From Pollutimonas sp963712655 (GTDB lineage Bacteria; Pseudomonadota; Gammaproteobacteria; Burkholderiales; Burkholderiaceae_B), in assembly GCA_963712655.1 (NCBI GenBank), contig CAVQIT010000008.1, positions 868,001 through 932,000 on the forward strand: DNA of 64,000 bases, given 5' to 3'. Shown here piece by piece: positions 17,787-25,388 of this stretch (the stretch's first letter is position 1; each line of letters opens with the position of its first letter). A program made the translations under genes and the position numbers. The notes under the pieces are model-generated. The model did no database searches. It saw nothing but the letters and a program-made list of their open reading frames with translations, and was not told the origin of the DNA.

Positions 17787-18284
17787 ATGGCCTCAGTCAA
17801 CAAAGTCATTCTCGTCGGCAACCTCGGACGAGACCCCGAAGTACGCTACAGCCCCGACGGCGCAGCCATTTGCAATGTTTCCATTGCCACCACTTCGCAA
17901 TGGAAAGACAAGGCTTCGGGCGAAAAACGCGAAGAAACCGAATGGCACCGGGTGGTGTTTTATAACCGCCTGGCTGAAATCGCCGGCGAATACCTGAAAA
18001 AAGGCCGCTCGGTATACGTGGAAGGCCGCCTTAAAACGCGCAAATGGCAAGACAAGGACACCGGCGCCGATCGGTTCAGCACCGATATTGTCGCCGACCA
18101 AATGCAAATGCTGGGCGGCCGCGAAGGCGACGCCAGCATGGGCGGCGGCGGTGGCGGCAACGAATACAACCAGGCGCCCGCCCAGCAGCCCCGTACCCAG
18201 CGTCCAGCGCAGCCGCGTCCGGCCGCCCCGCAAGCGTCGCCTGCCGCGAATCTGGCCGATATGGACGACGATATTCCGTTCTAG
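17787..18284 (+). CDS. ssb: Single-stranded DNA-binding protein
   Basis: A 165-residue SSB. The OB-fold starts MASVNKVILVGNLGRDPEVR and contains EETEWHRVVFYNRLAEIAGEYLKKG and VYVEGRLKTRKWQDKDTG. A Gly/Gln/Pro-rich linker (~115-155) leads to the acidic protein-interaction tip DMDDDIPF. SSB coats ssDNA in replication, repair and recombination and recruits partners through the tip. ATG 17787 follows a purine-rich AAGTAAAGG element. The gene has its own terminator. Confidence 0.97.
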   Translation: MASVNKVILVGNLGRDPEVRYSPDGAAICNVSIATTSQWKDKASGEKREETEWHRVVFYNRLAEIAGEYLKKGRSVYVEGRLKTRKWQDKDTGADRFSTDIVADQMQMLGGREGDASMGGGGGGNEYNQAPAQQPRTQRPAQPRPAAPQASPAANLADMDDDIPF

Positions 18285-18310
18285 AAGTTACCTAGAGATT
18301 TTTTGTTGTT

Positions 18311-18349
18311 AAGGGCTCTTTTCCTCCCTCGGAAAAGGGCTTTTTTATT
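18311..18349 (+). terminator. Rho-independent terminator of ssb
   Basis: AAGGGCTCTTTTCC and GGAAAAGGGCTT form a ~14-bp stem with three wobble pairs and a 6-base loop, followed by a run of Ts ending ATTT. It lies 27 bases after the ssb stop. Confidence 0.85.
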
Positions 18350-18602
18350 TATCCACATAAATTTTGTGGTCTAGTTGTCGTTCAGCTTAAACGCTGCTTG
18401 GCGCAATTGGCGGGTAGGTGAAAGGTTTGTTGCTAGGCGTATCCGGTTTCGAAATGGAGAGAGGCATTCGGTCCTAAGCCGTGTGTGCGGTTTGCGCCGA
18501 GTGATCTACACGACCACCGGTGCGACTTGCCCAAGGTACTTCCGCCTATGCGTAAGGCGCTAATAGCTATTCTGGTCTCGACATGAGACGTCCATTCAGG
18601 CA
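18350..18602. other. Intergenic stretch between ssb terminator and toxin-antitoxin operon
   Basis: No gene is supported. A short plus-strand frame at 18375-18563 codes for an Arg-rich peptide with no family features. The toxin-antitoxin promoter must lie near the end of this stretch, close to the palindrome at 18603. Confidence 0.4.
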
Positions 18603-18628
18603 AAATAGGGCTAAATTTAGCTCTATTT
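18603..18628. promoter_or_regulatory. Palindromic operator upstream of the antitoxin gene
   Basis: Two 13-base arms meet at a central AAA/TTT and match at 12 of 13 positions (AAATAGGGCTAAA / TTTAGCTCTATTT). The repeat ends 10 bases before the antitoxin ATG, where Phd/RelB antitoxins typically bind to autoregulate their operon. Confidence 0.65.
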
Positions 18629-18638
18629 AGGTGTCGTC

Positions 18639-18890
18639 ATGGAACAGATCCATAGCCTGCTGACCGTCAGCATCTCCGAATTCAAGCAGAACCCCGGCAA
18701 AGTAGTCGAGGATGCCCATGGGCAACCCGTAGCTGTACTGAACCACAATCGTCCCGCCTTCTACACGGTCTCTCCGGAACTCATGGCGCAAATGGCCGAG
18801 CTGTACGACGAACGCCAGCTCGAATCGTTGGTGGGCTCTCGCCTGAAGTCGCTCGATCTGGCCGTCGAAGTCAGCCTCGACGACCTGTAA
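18639..18890 (+). CDS. Phd/YefM-type antitoxin
   Basis: An 83-residue protein. The N-terminal half (TVSISEFKQNPGKVVEDAHGQPVAVLNHNRPAFYTVSPE) has the Phd/YefM/RelB antitoxin pattern of a DNA-binding fold with a G-x-P-V-A-V strand. The C-terminal half is acidic and leucine-rich (ESLVGSRLKSLDLAVEVSLDDL), as expected for the toxin-wrapping segment. A palindromic operator sits just upstream. The stop TAA directly abuts the toxin ATG. It should neutralise the toxin and repress the operon. Confidence 0.9.
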   Translation: MEQIHSLLTVSISEFKQNPGKVVEDAHGQPVAVLNHNRPAFYTVSPELMAQMAELYDERQLESLVGSRLKSLDLAVEVSLDDL

Positions 18891-19202
18891 ATGACGTACA
18901 GACTGTTCTTCCTGCCAGAGGCTCGACAGGAGTGGGATGCGCTGGACGGCTCGCTCAAGACCTTGTTCAAAGCCGCTTTGAAGAAGCGACTGGAAACTCC
19001 ACGACTACCCGGCTCACAGCTTCGCCCTCCCTTGGTCGATTGCTACAAGATCAAGTTGCGCGGCGTCGGTTACAGATTGGTCTATTTGGTACGTGACGAT
19101 GCAACCCCACCGGACCTTGTCGTTCTGGTTGTGGGGCGCCGGGACGGTGGAGTCTACGAAGCTGCGGCAGGGGCGTTGAAGTCAGGCCGCAATCTGACCT
19201 AA
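18891..19202 (+). CDS. RelE/ParE-superfamily toxin
   Basis: A 103-residue basic protein beginning immediately after the antitoxin stop. The RelE-like fold is suggested by MTYRLFFLPEARQEWDALD, the helical FKAALKKRLETPRLPGSQL and the strand pair YKIKLRGVGYRLVYLV followed by VVLVVGRRDGGVYE. Residues CYKIKLRG-YRLVY correspond to the usual RelE core (hYKIrlr.yRlvY). RelE members cleave ribosome-bound mRNA, whereas ParE members block gyrase; the core favours RelE, but this is not proven. It appears intact. Confidence 0.88.
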   Translation: MTYRLFFLPEARQEWDALDGSLKTLFKAALKKRLETPRLPGSQLRPPLVDCYKIKLRGVGYRLVYLVRDDATPPDLVVLVVGRRDGGVYEAAAGALKSGRNLT

Positions 19203-19404
19203 TAATTTCCCCATTTCGGATCCGATCAGGAGGCATCAGGAACGCTGGATATTTCCCGCGTCAGGAAGGAACTGTGCTATGCGCCGCAAGGGGATTGAGC
19301 GAACCTTGAATGAGGCACGTGGGGCGATGGGGATGATAGCCACTTGGTCTTCGATGAAGTTCCATTACGTATTTAGATATGCATAACCGTTCTAGGAAGG
19401 CTGC

Positions 19405-20883
19405 TTACGCAAGCATCTGTCGCAGCTTCTTCTTGTCCACCTTGCCCACCGAGTTTTCGGGCAGGGCATCCACGACATATACTTCATCGAGCCAGTACGG
19501 GCGTGAGAGCGCCTTTGAGACGCGCTGCTGGATCGCTTGTGAATCTATTTGGGAGCCCGCCGCGGAGACTACGAAAGCCACGGGTATCTCTCCCATATCG
19601 TGGTGTGGCTTGCCCAAGACGCAGCTCGCCTTGACCGCAGGGTCCTGGTTGATGACCTTCTCGATGATGCCGGGCGAGATGTTTTCTCCGCCGCGAATGA
19701 TTACGTCTTTCAAGCGGCCGGTGATGAAGAAGTATCCTTCCTCGTCGAAATAGGCCACATCGCCAGATCGCAGCACCGGTCCCTGGCTTGTCAGCTCGCC
19801 GTCTTTCTCGACGCCGACATAACCTAGCATTAGGCTATTGCCCTCGATGCAGATTTCGCCATCCGTATGGGGGTCCGCGATCATCCGCCCATCTGTTCCA
19901 CATAGATATACCTTCTGATAAGGCAGTGCTTTTCCGATCGCGCCGATCTTGCGGGCGTTGGGCGGATTGATCATGGAGGTGCAAGTAGCCTCGGACAATC
20001 CATAGGAAACGATTAGCGGGCAGCCCAGATGTTGCTCGATTCTCCGATGCAGTTCCGGGGTGATAGGGGCGGAACCGCAACGCGCAAAGCGCAAGTTACG
20101 CAGGACCTCCAGGGGGAAATCGTGGTCCAGCATGCGGGAATACATAGTTGGGACCCCCGTAATAATGGTAGGCTGAAACCGCTGCATCAGCGCCGGTACC
20201 CGCTCGGCCTTGAAGCGTTCGGCCAACGCCACCTGAGCGCCCACCAGAAGGGGAGTGAAGAGTTGATTGTTCAGACCGTTGGTGTGATAAAGCGGCATTA
20301 GATGCAACAGCCGATCATCGTGCGTGAGTTCGGTGAAGTGCTGCACCCCGTTGGCGTTATTAAGCAGGCCGCCGTGGCTGATCATCACACCCTTGGGGCG
20401 CCCGGTGCTTCCCGACGTAAACAACAATAAACCCGCGTCTTGCGGCTGCATGGCGTCGGACCAGAAAGGTTCCGCATGGGGAAGCTGTGTCACATCGAGA
20501 ACGCGCAGGTTCTCCAATCCTGCCATCGTCTCCAGGTTGACTGTATCGGTGAGCATCAAGCTGATTCCCACGGCGTCTCGGCGCGCCCTGATCTCGGCAG
20601 CGGTCAGTCGGGGCTCCAACGGGCAGGGACAGGCGCTTGCCGCTATCACCCCAAGGAGCGTCAGTACACTGTCAAGCGATCGTTCCATGGCCACGGCGAC
20701 GCGCTGTTTATGCTGAACCCCGGCTTGCCGAAGCTGGCCTGCCTTGAACGACACCTGTTCGTATAATTCCCGGTAGCTCAGGACTCGTTCGTGGTCCATC
20801 AGGGCAGGACGATCGGCAAAATCAGCCGAAGTCCAACGTTCGCGGTAGGCATGCATCAGTGTTGCGGCGGTGTTCATAAGCAT
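19405..20883 (-). CDS. Acyl-CoA synthetase (AMP-forming, class I adenylate-forming enzyme)
   Basis: A 492-residue ANL-superfamily ligase. The AMP-binding P-loop is LLFTSGSTGRPKGVMISHGG, followed by YGLSEAT (A5), LRSGDVAYFDEEGYFFITGRLKDVIIRGG (A7/A8) and the catalytic Lys in ENSVGKVDKKKLR near the C-terminus. It would activate a carboxylic acid to its CoA ester. It is the last gene of the operon IclR - CaiB - hydratase - CoA-transferase A/B - ligase, only 4 bases after the B subunit. The acid substrate is unknown. ATG 20883 and ATG 20877 are both possible starts. Confidence 0.9.
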   Translation of the reverse strand: MLMNTAATLMHAYRERWTSADFADRPALMDHERVLSYRELYEQVSFKAGQLRQAGVQHKQRVAVAMERSLDSVLTLLGVIAASACPCPLEPRLTAAEIRARRDAVGISLMLTDTVNLETMAGLENLRVLDVTQLPHAEPFWSDAMQPQDAGLLLFTSGSTGRPKGVMISHGGLLNNANGVQHFTELTHDDRLLHLMPLYHTNGLNNQLFTPLLVGAQVALAERFKAERVPALMQRFQPTIITGVPTMYSRMLDHDFPLEVLRNLRFARCGSAPITPELHRRIEQHLGCPLIVSYGLSEATCTSMINPPNARKIGAIGKALPYQKVYLCGTDGRMIADPHTDGEICIEGNSLMLGYVGVEKDGELTSQGPVLRSGDVAYFDEEGYFFITGRLKDVIIRGGENISPGIIEKVINQDPAVKASCVLGKPHHDMGEIPVAFVVSAAGSQIDSQAIQQRVSKALSRPYWLDEVYVVDALPENSVGKVDKKKLRQMLA

Positions 20884-20887
20884 TCTT

Positions 20888-21622
20888 TCAACGCAGTGTC
20901 ACGTTGGCATCACGCTCGAAAGCATGGTCAGGATCGAGCTCGGCCAGGGCCTGCCGCTCTCGTTCAGTTGGAGGCTGGGCTGGGTGGGAATCCGAAGCAT
21001 CAAATGCAAAGCCTGTGCGTTCGACGATCTCGTCTATGCTGGATTCCGGATGCCAACTGTGCAGGGCCAACCGGTCTGCCTTCTTGGTGAAAACGGCTAT
21101 GGGTGTCACGACGCCATGGAAGCCGCCCGCCGAGGTACGAAAGTGCAGCTTCTCTACGAAGGTCCGTGTCGAGTGTTCGGTGCGCCAGGTGCATGCACGC
21201 CGGGCTGTGGGCAACATGACCGCTCCGCCACCACCGCCCGGAAGACGTACTTTAGGGTGATGCCAGTCGCCGATGACGGAATTATTTGCATTTCCATCGC
21301 CGTCGATCTGCGCCGCGCCAAGAAAGGTCAGGTCCATTCGGCCGCGCGTACAGAGGTCGTAAAAGTCTTCGTTGGAAAAGATTGACGATGTATGTTGTGC
21401 CAGCACAGGATCGGAGCTCGACTGCGGTATTTTGGAAGGCGTCGGGTCGACGCCGCCAGCCACGTTGATATAAATGAAGTCCCAGTCGTACGCTTTCTTC
21501 GCCATCAGGCACGCGAGCATCGGCATGGTTGAGTTGACCCCGCTAAACGTAATTTCATCGGGACGAATGAACCGTGCAAGGTTGGTGACGATGAAAGAAA
21601 AAGGAGACCATTGCGTGTTCAT
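20888..21622 (-). CDS. Class I CoA-transferase homologue, subunit B (catalytic Glu not evident)
   Basis: A 244-residue protein of the GctB/IpdB type. The core contains EITFSGVNSTMPMLACLMAKKAYDWDF, a middle FLGAAQIDGDGNANNSVIGDW and the glycine loop LPGGGGGAVMLPTARR, then HSTRTFVEKLHFRT. In true class I CoA-transferases this subunit carries a catalytic Glu in an E-x-G motif; the corresponding region here reads FIYINVAGGVDP and I see no Glu. That resembles IpdB, which works with IpdA as a C-C bond hydrolase in steroid catabolism. The ATG follows the A-subunit stop directly (TGA-ATG), as for an obligate pair. Confidence 0.82.
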   Translation of the reverse strand: MNTQWSPFSFIVTNLARFIRPDEITFSGVNSTMPMLACLMAKKAYDWDFIYINVAGGVDPTPSKIPQSSSDPVLAQHTSSIFSNEDFYDLCTRGRMDLTFLGAAQIDGDGNANNSVIGDWHHPKVRLPGGGGGAVMLPTARRACTWRTEHSTRTFVEKLHFRTSAGGFHGVVTPIAVFTKKADRLALHSWHPESSIDEIVERTGFAFDASDSHPAQPPTERERQALAELDPDHAFERDANVTLR

Positions 21623-22459
21623 TCAGATCAATTCCTTGATGTCGGTTTCGGGCGCGGCGTCGAGATGGGCTTGGAGTGCATCGTTGCCGTCAGTCAAATA
21701 GTTTTCCACGGCGGCGTAGTCGATTTCGTAGTGCGGCCAGCATGAGCCCGGCCAAGCGCCCTGCGGCACTATGGCGTACGCCTGTACCATGAAATAGGGG
21801 ATGAGGGTGACCTCCGGTTGTTCGGTGAACACCTTGGTATCAACCACGCGTTCGGCGACGACGAGCACACGTTTCGCCGCACGGCTCATGATACGGTCCC
21901 AATGCGATGTACCCAACACGCGCACGTTGCCCCGTGCATCGACTTCATTGGCGTGGATGACCGCAATATCGGGTTCGATGGCAGGGATGACATACACCGC
22001 TTTGCCGCTGCCATACGGATCCTCAATCATCTTCCAGCCATTCAGCTCGGCAAGGTCGCTGCCATGTACTCCTCCGCAGGGTAGGAACGGAACACCGAAC
22101 GCTGCGGCCCTGAGCCCTGCTGTGAGCGTCGCGCAAGCATGCTCTTCCAGCGCAAGGGCGCCGCTCTGGACCGCCTCGCGGTAATACGGGGCAAGGCCGA
22201 AGTTGCCCTCCATCGCGACGATTCCGGCTCGCGTACGCGACGCTACGCCGGCACGACATAGCAGATCGATATCGTATCCAGGCGACTGCTTGATGATTTC
22301 AAGATTCCGCCGCTTTTGTCGTACTAGTTCGCGTACCAAGGCAAAGGGGCCGCGATGAAGAAAGCTACCCCCCAGCGCAACAGACGCGCCATCGGGGACG
22401 AGTGCAGCCAGCTCCTGGATGGAGACTTCCTTTTGTTTTTGATTGAATCCGGATGGCAT
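21623..22459 (-). CDS. Class I CoA-transferase homologue, subunit A (IpdA/GctA type)
   Basis: A 278-residue alpha subunit. Visible features are DGASVALGGSFLHRGPFALVRELVRQ at the start, EGNFGLAPYYREAVQSG, then LEEHACATLTAGLRAAAFGVPFLP and PDIAVIHANEVDARGNVRVLG. The Glu pair before the H-A-C-A-T-L-T-A-G segment is of interest because IpdA uses a conserved alpha-subunit Glu. It is paired with the B subunit without spacing and follows the enoyl-CoA hydratase-like gene by 29 bases. Activity could be CoA transfer or ring/chain hydrolysis; sequence alone cannot decide. Confidence 0.82.
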   Translation of the reverse strand: MPSGFNQKQKEVSIQELAALVPDGASVALGGSFLHRGPFALVRELVRQKRRNLEIIKQSPGYDIDLLCRAGVASRTRAGIVAMEGNFGLAPYYREAVQSGALALEEHACATLTAGLRAAAFGVPFLPCGGVHGSDLAELNGWKMIEDPYGSGKAVYVIPAIEPDIAVIHANEVDARGNVRVLGTSHWDRIMSRAAKRVLVVAERVVDTKVFTEQPEVTLIPYFMVQAYAIVPQGAWPGSCWPHYEIDYAAVENYLTDGNDALQAHLDAAPETDIKELI

Positions 22460-22488
22460 GTGATGTTCTCCTGAGTATTGGTCAAGAA

Positions 22489-23271
22489 CTACTTTTTTAG
22501 GTAGTTACGGATACGGTCTTTCAACCGTGGCGCTGTGGCGGACTGCACCAGGTCAGCCATGTCCGCCGCGTGGTCGGCGACGTCCATGATCCGATAAAAG
22601 CTTGCCCTCGTTGCAGGATCCAGCGCTGTTGAGACCGCTCGGGCGTCATCGATATGCGTTCCCCACTGTTCATCGGCGGCAATGCTGTGGACGAAGTTCA
22701 TTGTCACGGCCTCGCGGGCGGTAAAAGTCTTGGTGGTGCCTAGTACCTGAAGGGCGGTATCCCTGCCTACTATCGTTGCGAAGCGGCGCGAGCCCAATAC
22801 CAAGCCAAACCTCAGGCCGGGCATGCGAAAGCTTGCATCTTCGGTACATACCCGTTGCTTGCACACGGCGAAAAGATCAACTCCAGCCCCGAAATTGCGC
22901 CCGTGTGCTAATGCAAGTGTATGGCTGGACGTACGCGCCAGTGACTGCAACAACGTTTCGAGTCGAATGAATCTGAGGGCCAGATCACCTTCGGATTGAT
23001 CTTCGAAGTCGGTGAAATCGAAACCCGCGCTGAAGTTGCGACCCTTCCCATGGAAGACAAGCAAATCGACGTGTTGTTGACGGGCTTGTGAGAGCCCTTC
23101 GATGAGCGATTCGACGAGTTCGGCTGACAGCGCGTTCATTTTGTTGGGCCGGTTCAGCTCAAATATCCAGCAGCCTTCCGACCGATGAATAAGCAAGCCG
23201 GGCATTTCTTGTACTTCCTGCACATGTTCGGTCACGGCAAAGCGAGCGGCGTCGTTACGTGTTGCAGGCAT
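22489..23271 (-). CDS. Enoyl-CoA hydratase/isomerase (crotonase) family protein
   Basis: A 260-residue crotonase-fold protein; an internal start at MPGLLIHRSEG (~residue 23) would give a more usual length. Oxyanion-hole segments are FHGKGRNFSAGFDFTDF and LAHGRNFGAGVDLFAVCKQRV, with EDASFRMPGLRFGLVLG after them. The usual catalytic Glu pair of hydratases is not clear, so isomerase, hydrolase or decarboxylase activity is also possible. It starts one base after the CaiB stop, well inside the IclR-led operon. Confidence 0.85.
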   Translation of the reverse strand: MPATRNDAARFAVTEHVQEVQEMPGLLIHRSEGCWIFELNRPNKMNALSAELVESLIEGLSQARQQHVDLLVFHGKGRNFSAGFDFTDFEDQSEGDLALRFIRLETLLQSLARTSSHTLALAHGRNFGAGVDLFAVCKQRVCTEDASFRMPGLRFGLVLGSRRFATIVGRDTALQVLGTTKTFTAREAVTMNFVHSIAADEQWGTHIDDARAVSTALDPATRASFYRIMDVADHAADMADLVQSATAPRLKDRIRNYLKK

Positions 23272-23272
23272 G

Positions 23273-24430
23273 TCAAACCTCCACTGAAGGCATTACACCC
23301 AGAATCTCTGCATTATGTTCTCCCAGTGCGGGCGGACGGCGAGTGACGGTGCTCGTGCGGCCCGAAAACCGGATAGGCGAAACGAAGGTTCGTGTTTCGA
23401 CGCCATTGGGTAGCTTGAGCGGTTGTACCCAGTCCATGTGCGCGACTTGCGGATCCTTGAGCACATCGGAATAGCTGTTGATAGGCGCGCATGGGACGCC
23501 TGCGTTGCGGAAAGCGGCCAGCCAGGTGTTGGCATCCTCATGCGCAAAGATATCTTCGAGGATTTCGCGCAGTGCGTCCTGGTTGGAGGCACGCAACGTC
23601 GGGGTCGTGAAGCGCGCGTCATTTGCCATTTCCGGCTTGCCTATGACCTGGCACACCGACTGCCACAGCGAATTGTTGCCGGCCGCCATGCCGAAGTAGC
23701 CATCCTTGCAACGAAACACCTGATAGGGTGCGTTACGCGGGTGTGCCGATCCCAATTTTTCGGGATCCGTCCCGGTGCCGAAGTATTGCGATGTTTGCAA
23801 GGCGGCAATGCCTAGTGTCGCGCCTAGCATAGAGATATCAACGTGAGTGCCTTCTCCCTCTTTTTCAGCAGTACGAAGGGCGGAGACAATGGCGAACGCT
23901 GCATACAGGCCTGCCGTGAAGTCACAGACGGGCACGCCGCACTTGACGGGTGCGCCGCCTACGTCGCCAGTGACGCTCATGAGGCCGCTCATGGCCTGCA
24001 AGGTAAGGTCGAAGCCGCCTTCCTGGCTTCGGGGGCCGGATTGTCCGTAGGCCGAGATGGAGCAATAGATTAGCTTTGGGTTGAGGATTTTGATGGCGTC
24101 GTAGCCCAGGCCCAGCCGGTCCATCACGCCGGGCCGGTTGTTCTCGAGCACGATGTCGGCCTCTGCCATAAGTTGGCGTGCAAGCTGTTTGTCGCTTTCA
24201 CTCTTTAGGTTCAGTGTGACAGACCGCTTATTGCGGTTCAGGGAAGCAAAATTTTCGCTGTAGCCATCGGTGATTGGGGCCCAACTGCGCAACGTGTCTC
24301 CGGTGTCGGGTTGTTCGATTTTGACCACGTCGGCCCCCATGTCCGCAAGCAGCAGGCCGCAGAAGGGCCCGGCCGCCACGTTGCAGATTTCGATAACCTT
24401 GACGCCGCTGAGTGTGGACTCTTGTTTCAT
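23273..24430 (-). CDS. CaiB/BaiF (family III) CoA-transferase
   Basis: A 385-residue protein of standard family length. The start motif SGVKVIEICNVAAGPFCGLLLADMGADVVKIEQPDTGD is typical, as is FASLNRNKRSVTLNLKSE. The catalytic Asp is present in GVPVCDFTAGLYAAFA (~residue 170). These enzymes move CoA from an acyl-CoA donor (often succinyl-CoA) to a carboxylate. It follows the IclR gene by 15 bases and precedes the crotonase-fold gene. Having both a family III transferase and an AMP ligase in one operon suggests two carboxylates are activated. Confidence 0.9.
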   Translation of the reverse strand: MKQESTLSGVKVIEICNVAAGPFCGLLLADMGADVVKIEQPDTGDTLRSWAPITDGYSENFASLNRNKRSVTLNLKSESDKQLARQLMAEADIVLENNRPGVMDRLGLGYDAIKILNPKLIYCSISAYGQSGPRSQEGGFDLTLQAMSGLMSVTGDVGGAPVKCGVPVCDFTAGLYAAFAIVSALRTAEKEGEGTHVDISMLGATLGIAALQTSQYFGTGTDPEKLGSAHPRNAPYQVFRCKDGYFGMAAGNNSLWQSVCQVIGKPEMANDARFTTPTLRASNQDALREILEDIFAHEDANTWLAAFRNAGVPCAPINSYSDVLKDPQVAHMDWVQPLKLPNGVETRTFVSPIRFSGRTSTVTRRPPALGEHNAEILGVMPSVEV

Positions 24431-24445
24431 GTTTTTCCCGAAAAA

Positions 24446-25216
24446 TTATTTAGAGGTTTTGTTGTAGCCGCCTTGATAACCCATTTGTCTTGACAAGGCT
24501 TGCGCGGCTTCCAGGACCAGCGGAGCCGTGTCGTGCATGCGATTCTCCGTGAGACGCTCCAGCGGTCCGGATATGCCAAGCGCCGCGACGGGACGATCCA
24601 GCCCGTTAAATACGGGCGCCGCCACGCCGCCGACTCCTTCCCGCCATTCCCCGCGGTTAATGGCGTACCCGCAGCGGCTCACTTGCTCCAGATCTTGCCG
24701 AAGGATGTCCAGCGCAGTGCGCGTTGTCAGAGTATGTTTTTGCAACAGGTTTTCGTACTGCGAAAGGTAATCGACGGGCTGGAATGCAAGGAGCGCTTTG
24801 CCTGTCGCGACGGCATATGCCGGCGCGCGTCCGCCGATAACGGAGTAGGCTCTGATCGGCTGAGCGCTGTCGATCTTGTCGACATAGACAACGTCAAGGC
24901 CTTCGAGGACAGAGAGGTGCACCGTTTCGCCCGTTTCGTTGGCCAGCGACCGCAAAAAAGGGGCGCCAAGCGTGCGTACGTCCATGGAGGCCAACTGTCT
25001 TGCGCCTAGTTCGAACATCTTCAGCGTGCATCGGTATCCGCCGGACTCTGGATCCCGTACAACATAGCCGGCGTGGGCCAGTGTCTGCAGAGTGCGATGT
25101 GCATTGCTGCGGGTGAGCCCCACCTGTTCGGCAATACCTTCCAGAGACCTGACCCGACCCTCGAGCTTGCTTAAGGACTCGAGGACCATTAGGCCTTTCA
25201 ACAGTGTTTTATCCAT
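24446..25216 (-). CDS. IclR-family transcriptional regulator
   Basis: A 256-residue IclR regulator. The winged helix is at residues ~10-65 (KGLMVLESLSKLEGRVRSLEGIAEQVGLTRSNAHRTLQTL) and the effector domain follows (ETVHLSVLEGLDVVYVDKIDS, GKALLAF, GYAINRGEWREGVGGVAAPVF). It is the first gene of the CoA operon and diverges from the Bug/TauD genes. Two CCTA-N5-TAGG palindromes, one before its own start and one before the Bug gene, are probable binding sites, giving autoregulation plus control of the divergent arm. Confidence 0.92.
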   Translation of the reverse strand: MDKTLLKGLMVLESLSKLEGRVRSLEGIAEQVGLTRSNAHRTLQTLAHAGYVVRDPESGGYRCTLKMFELGARQLASMDVRTLGAPFLRSLANETGETVHLSVLEGLDVVYVDKIDSAQPIRAYSVIGGRAPAYAVATGKALLAFQPVDYLSQYENLLQKHTLTTRTALDILRQDLEQVSRCGYAINRGEWREGVGGVAAPVFNGLDRPVAALGISGPLERLTENRMHDTAPLVLEAAQALSRQMGYQGGYNKTSK

Positions 25217-25222
25217 TAATTA

Positions 25223-25241
25223 ATTCCTAACATATAGGAAT
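25223..25241. promoter_or_regulatory. Candidate IclR operator next to the iclR start
   Basis: Perfect inverted repeat ATTCCTA-ACATA-TAGGAAT, 6 bases upstream of the iclR start on the minus strand. It shares CCTA-N5-TAGG with the repeat at 25350-25370. Binding here would block iclR translation-initiation-region transcription. Confidence 0.6.
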
Positions 25242-25349
25242 ATATTTTCGCATAAATTCGTATAAATAAATGAAGTTATAGGAAGGTAGAAAATTATTGA
25301 CTGGATAAAGTGTATATGCGATTCTACAAAAGTTCAATTTATAAAATAC

Positions 25350-25370
25350 AACTCCTAAATTATAGGAGTT
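25350..25370. promoter_or_regulatory. Candidate IclR operator upstream of the Bug gene
   Basis: Perfect inverted repeat AACTCCTA-AATTA-TAGGAGTT, 18 bases before the Bug ATG and just before the AAGGAG ribosome site. A possible promoter (TTGACT at 25297-25302, 17-base spacer, GATTCT) lies upstream, which would make this a downstream repressor site. A third half-site TATAGGAA lies at 25278-25285. Confidence 0.6.
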
Positions 25371-25388
25371 AATATCAAGGAGACATGC

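Noticed and set aside
18375..18563. Short Arg-rich frame between ssb and the toxin-antitoxin operon
   Set aside because: No ribosome site, no similarity to known small proteins, unusual composition for a gene.
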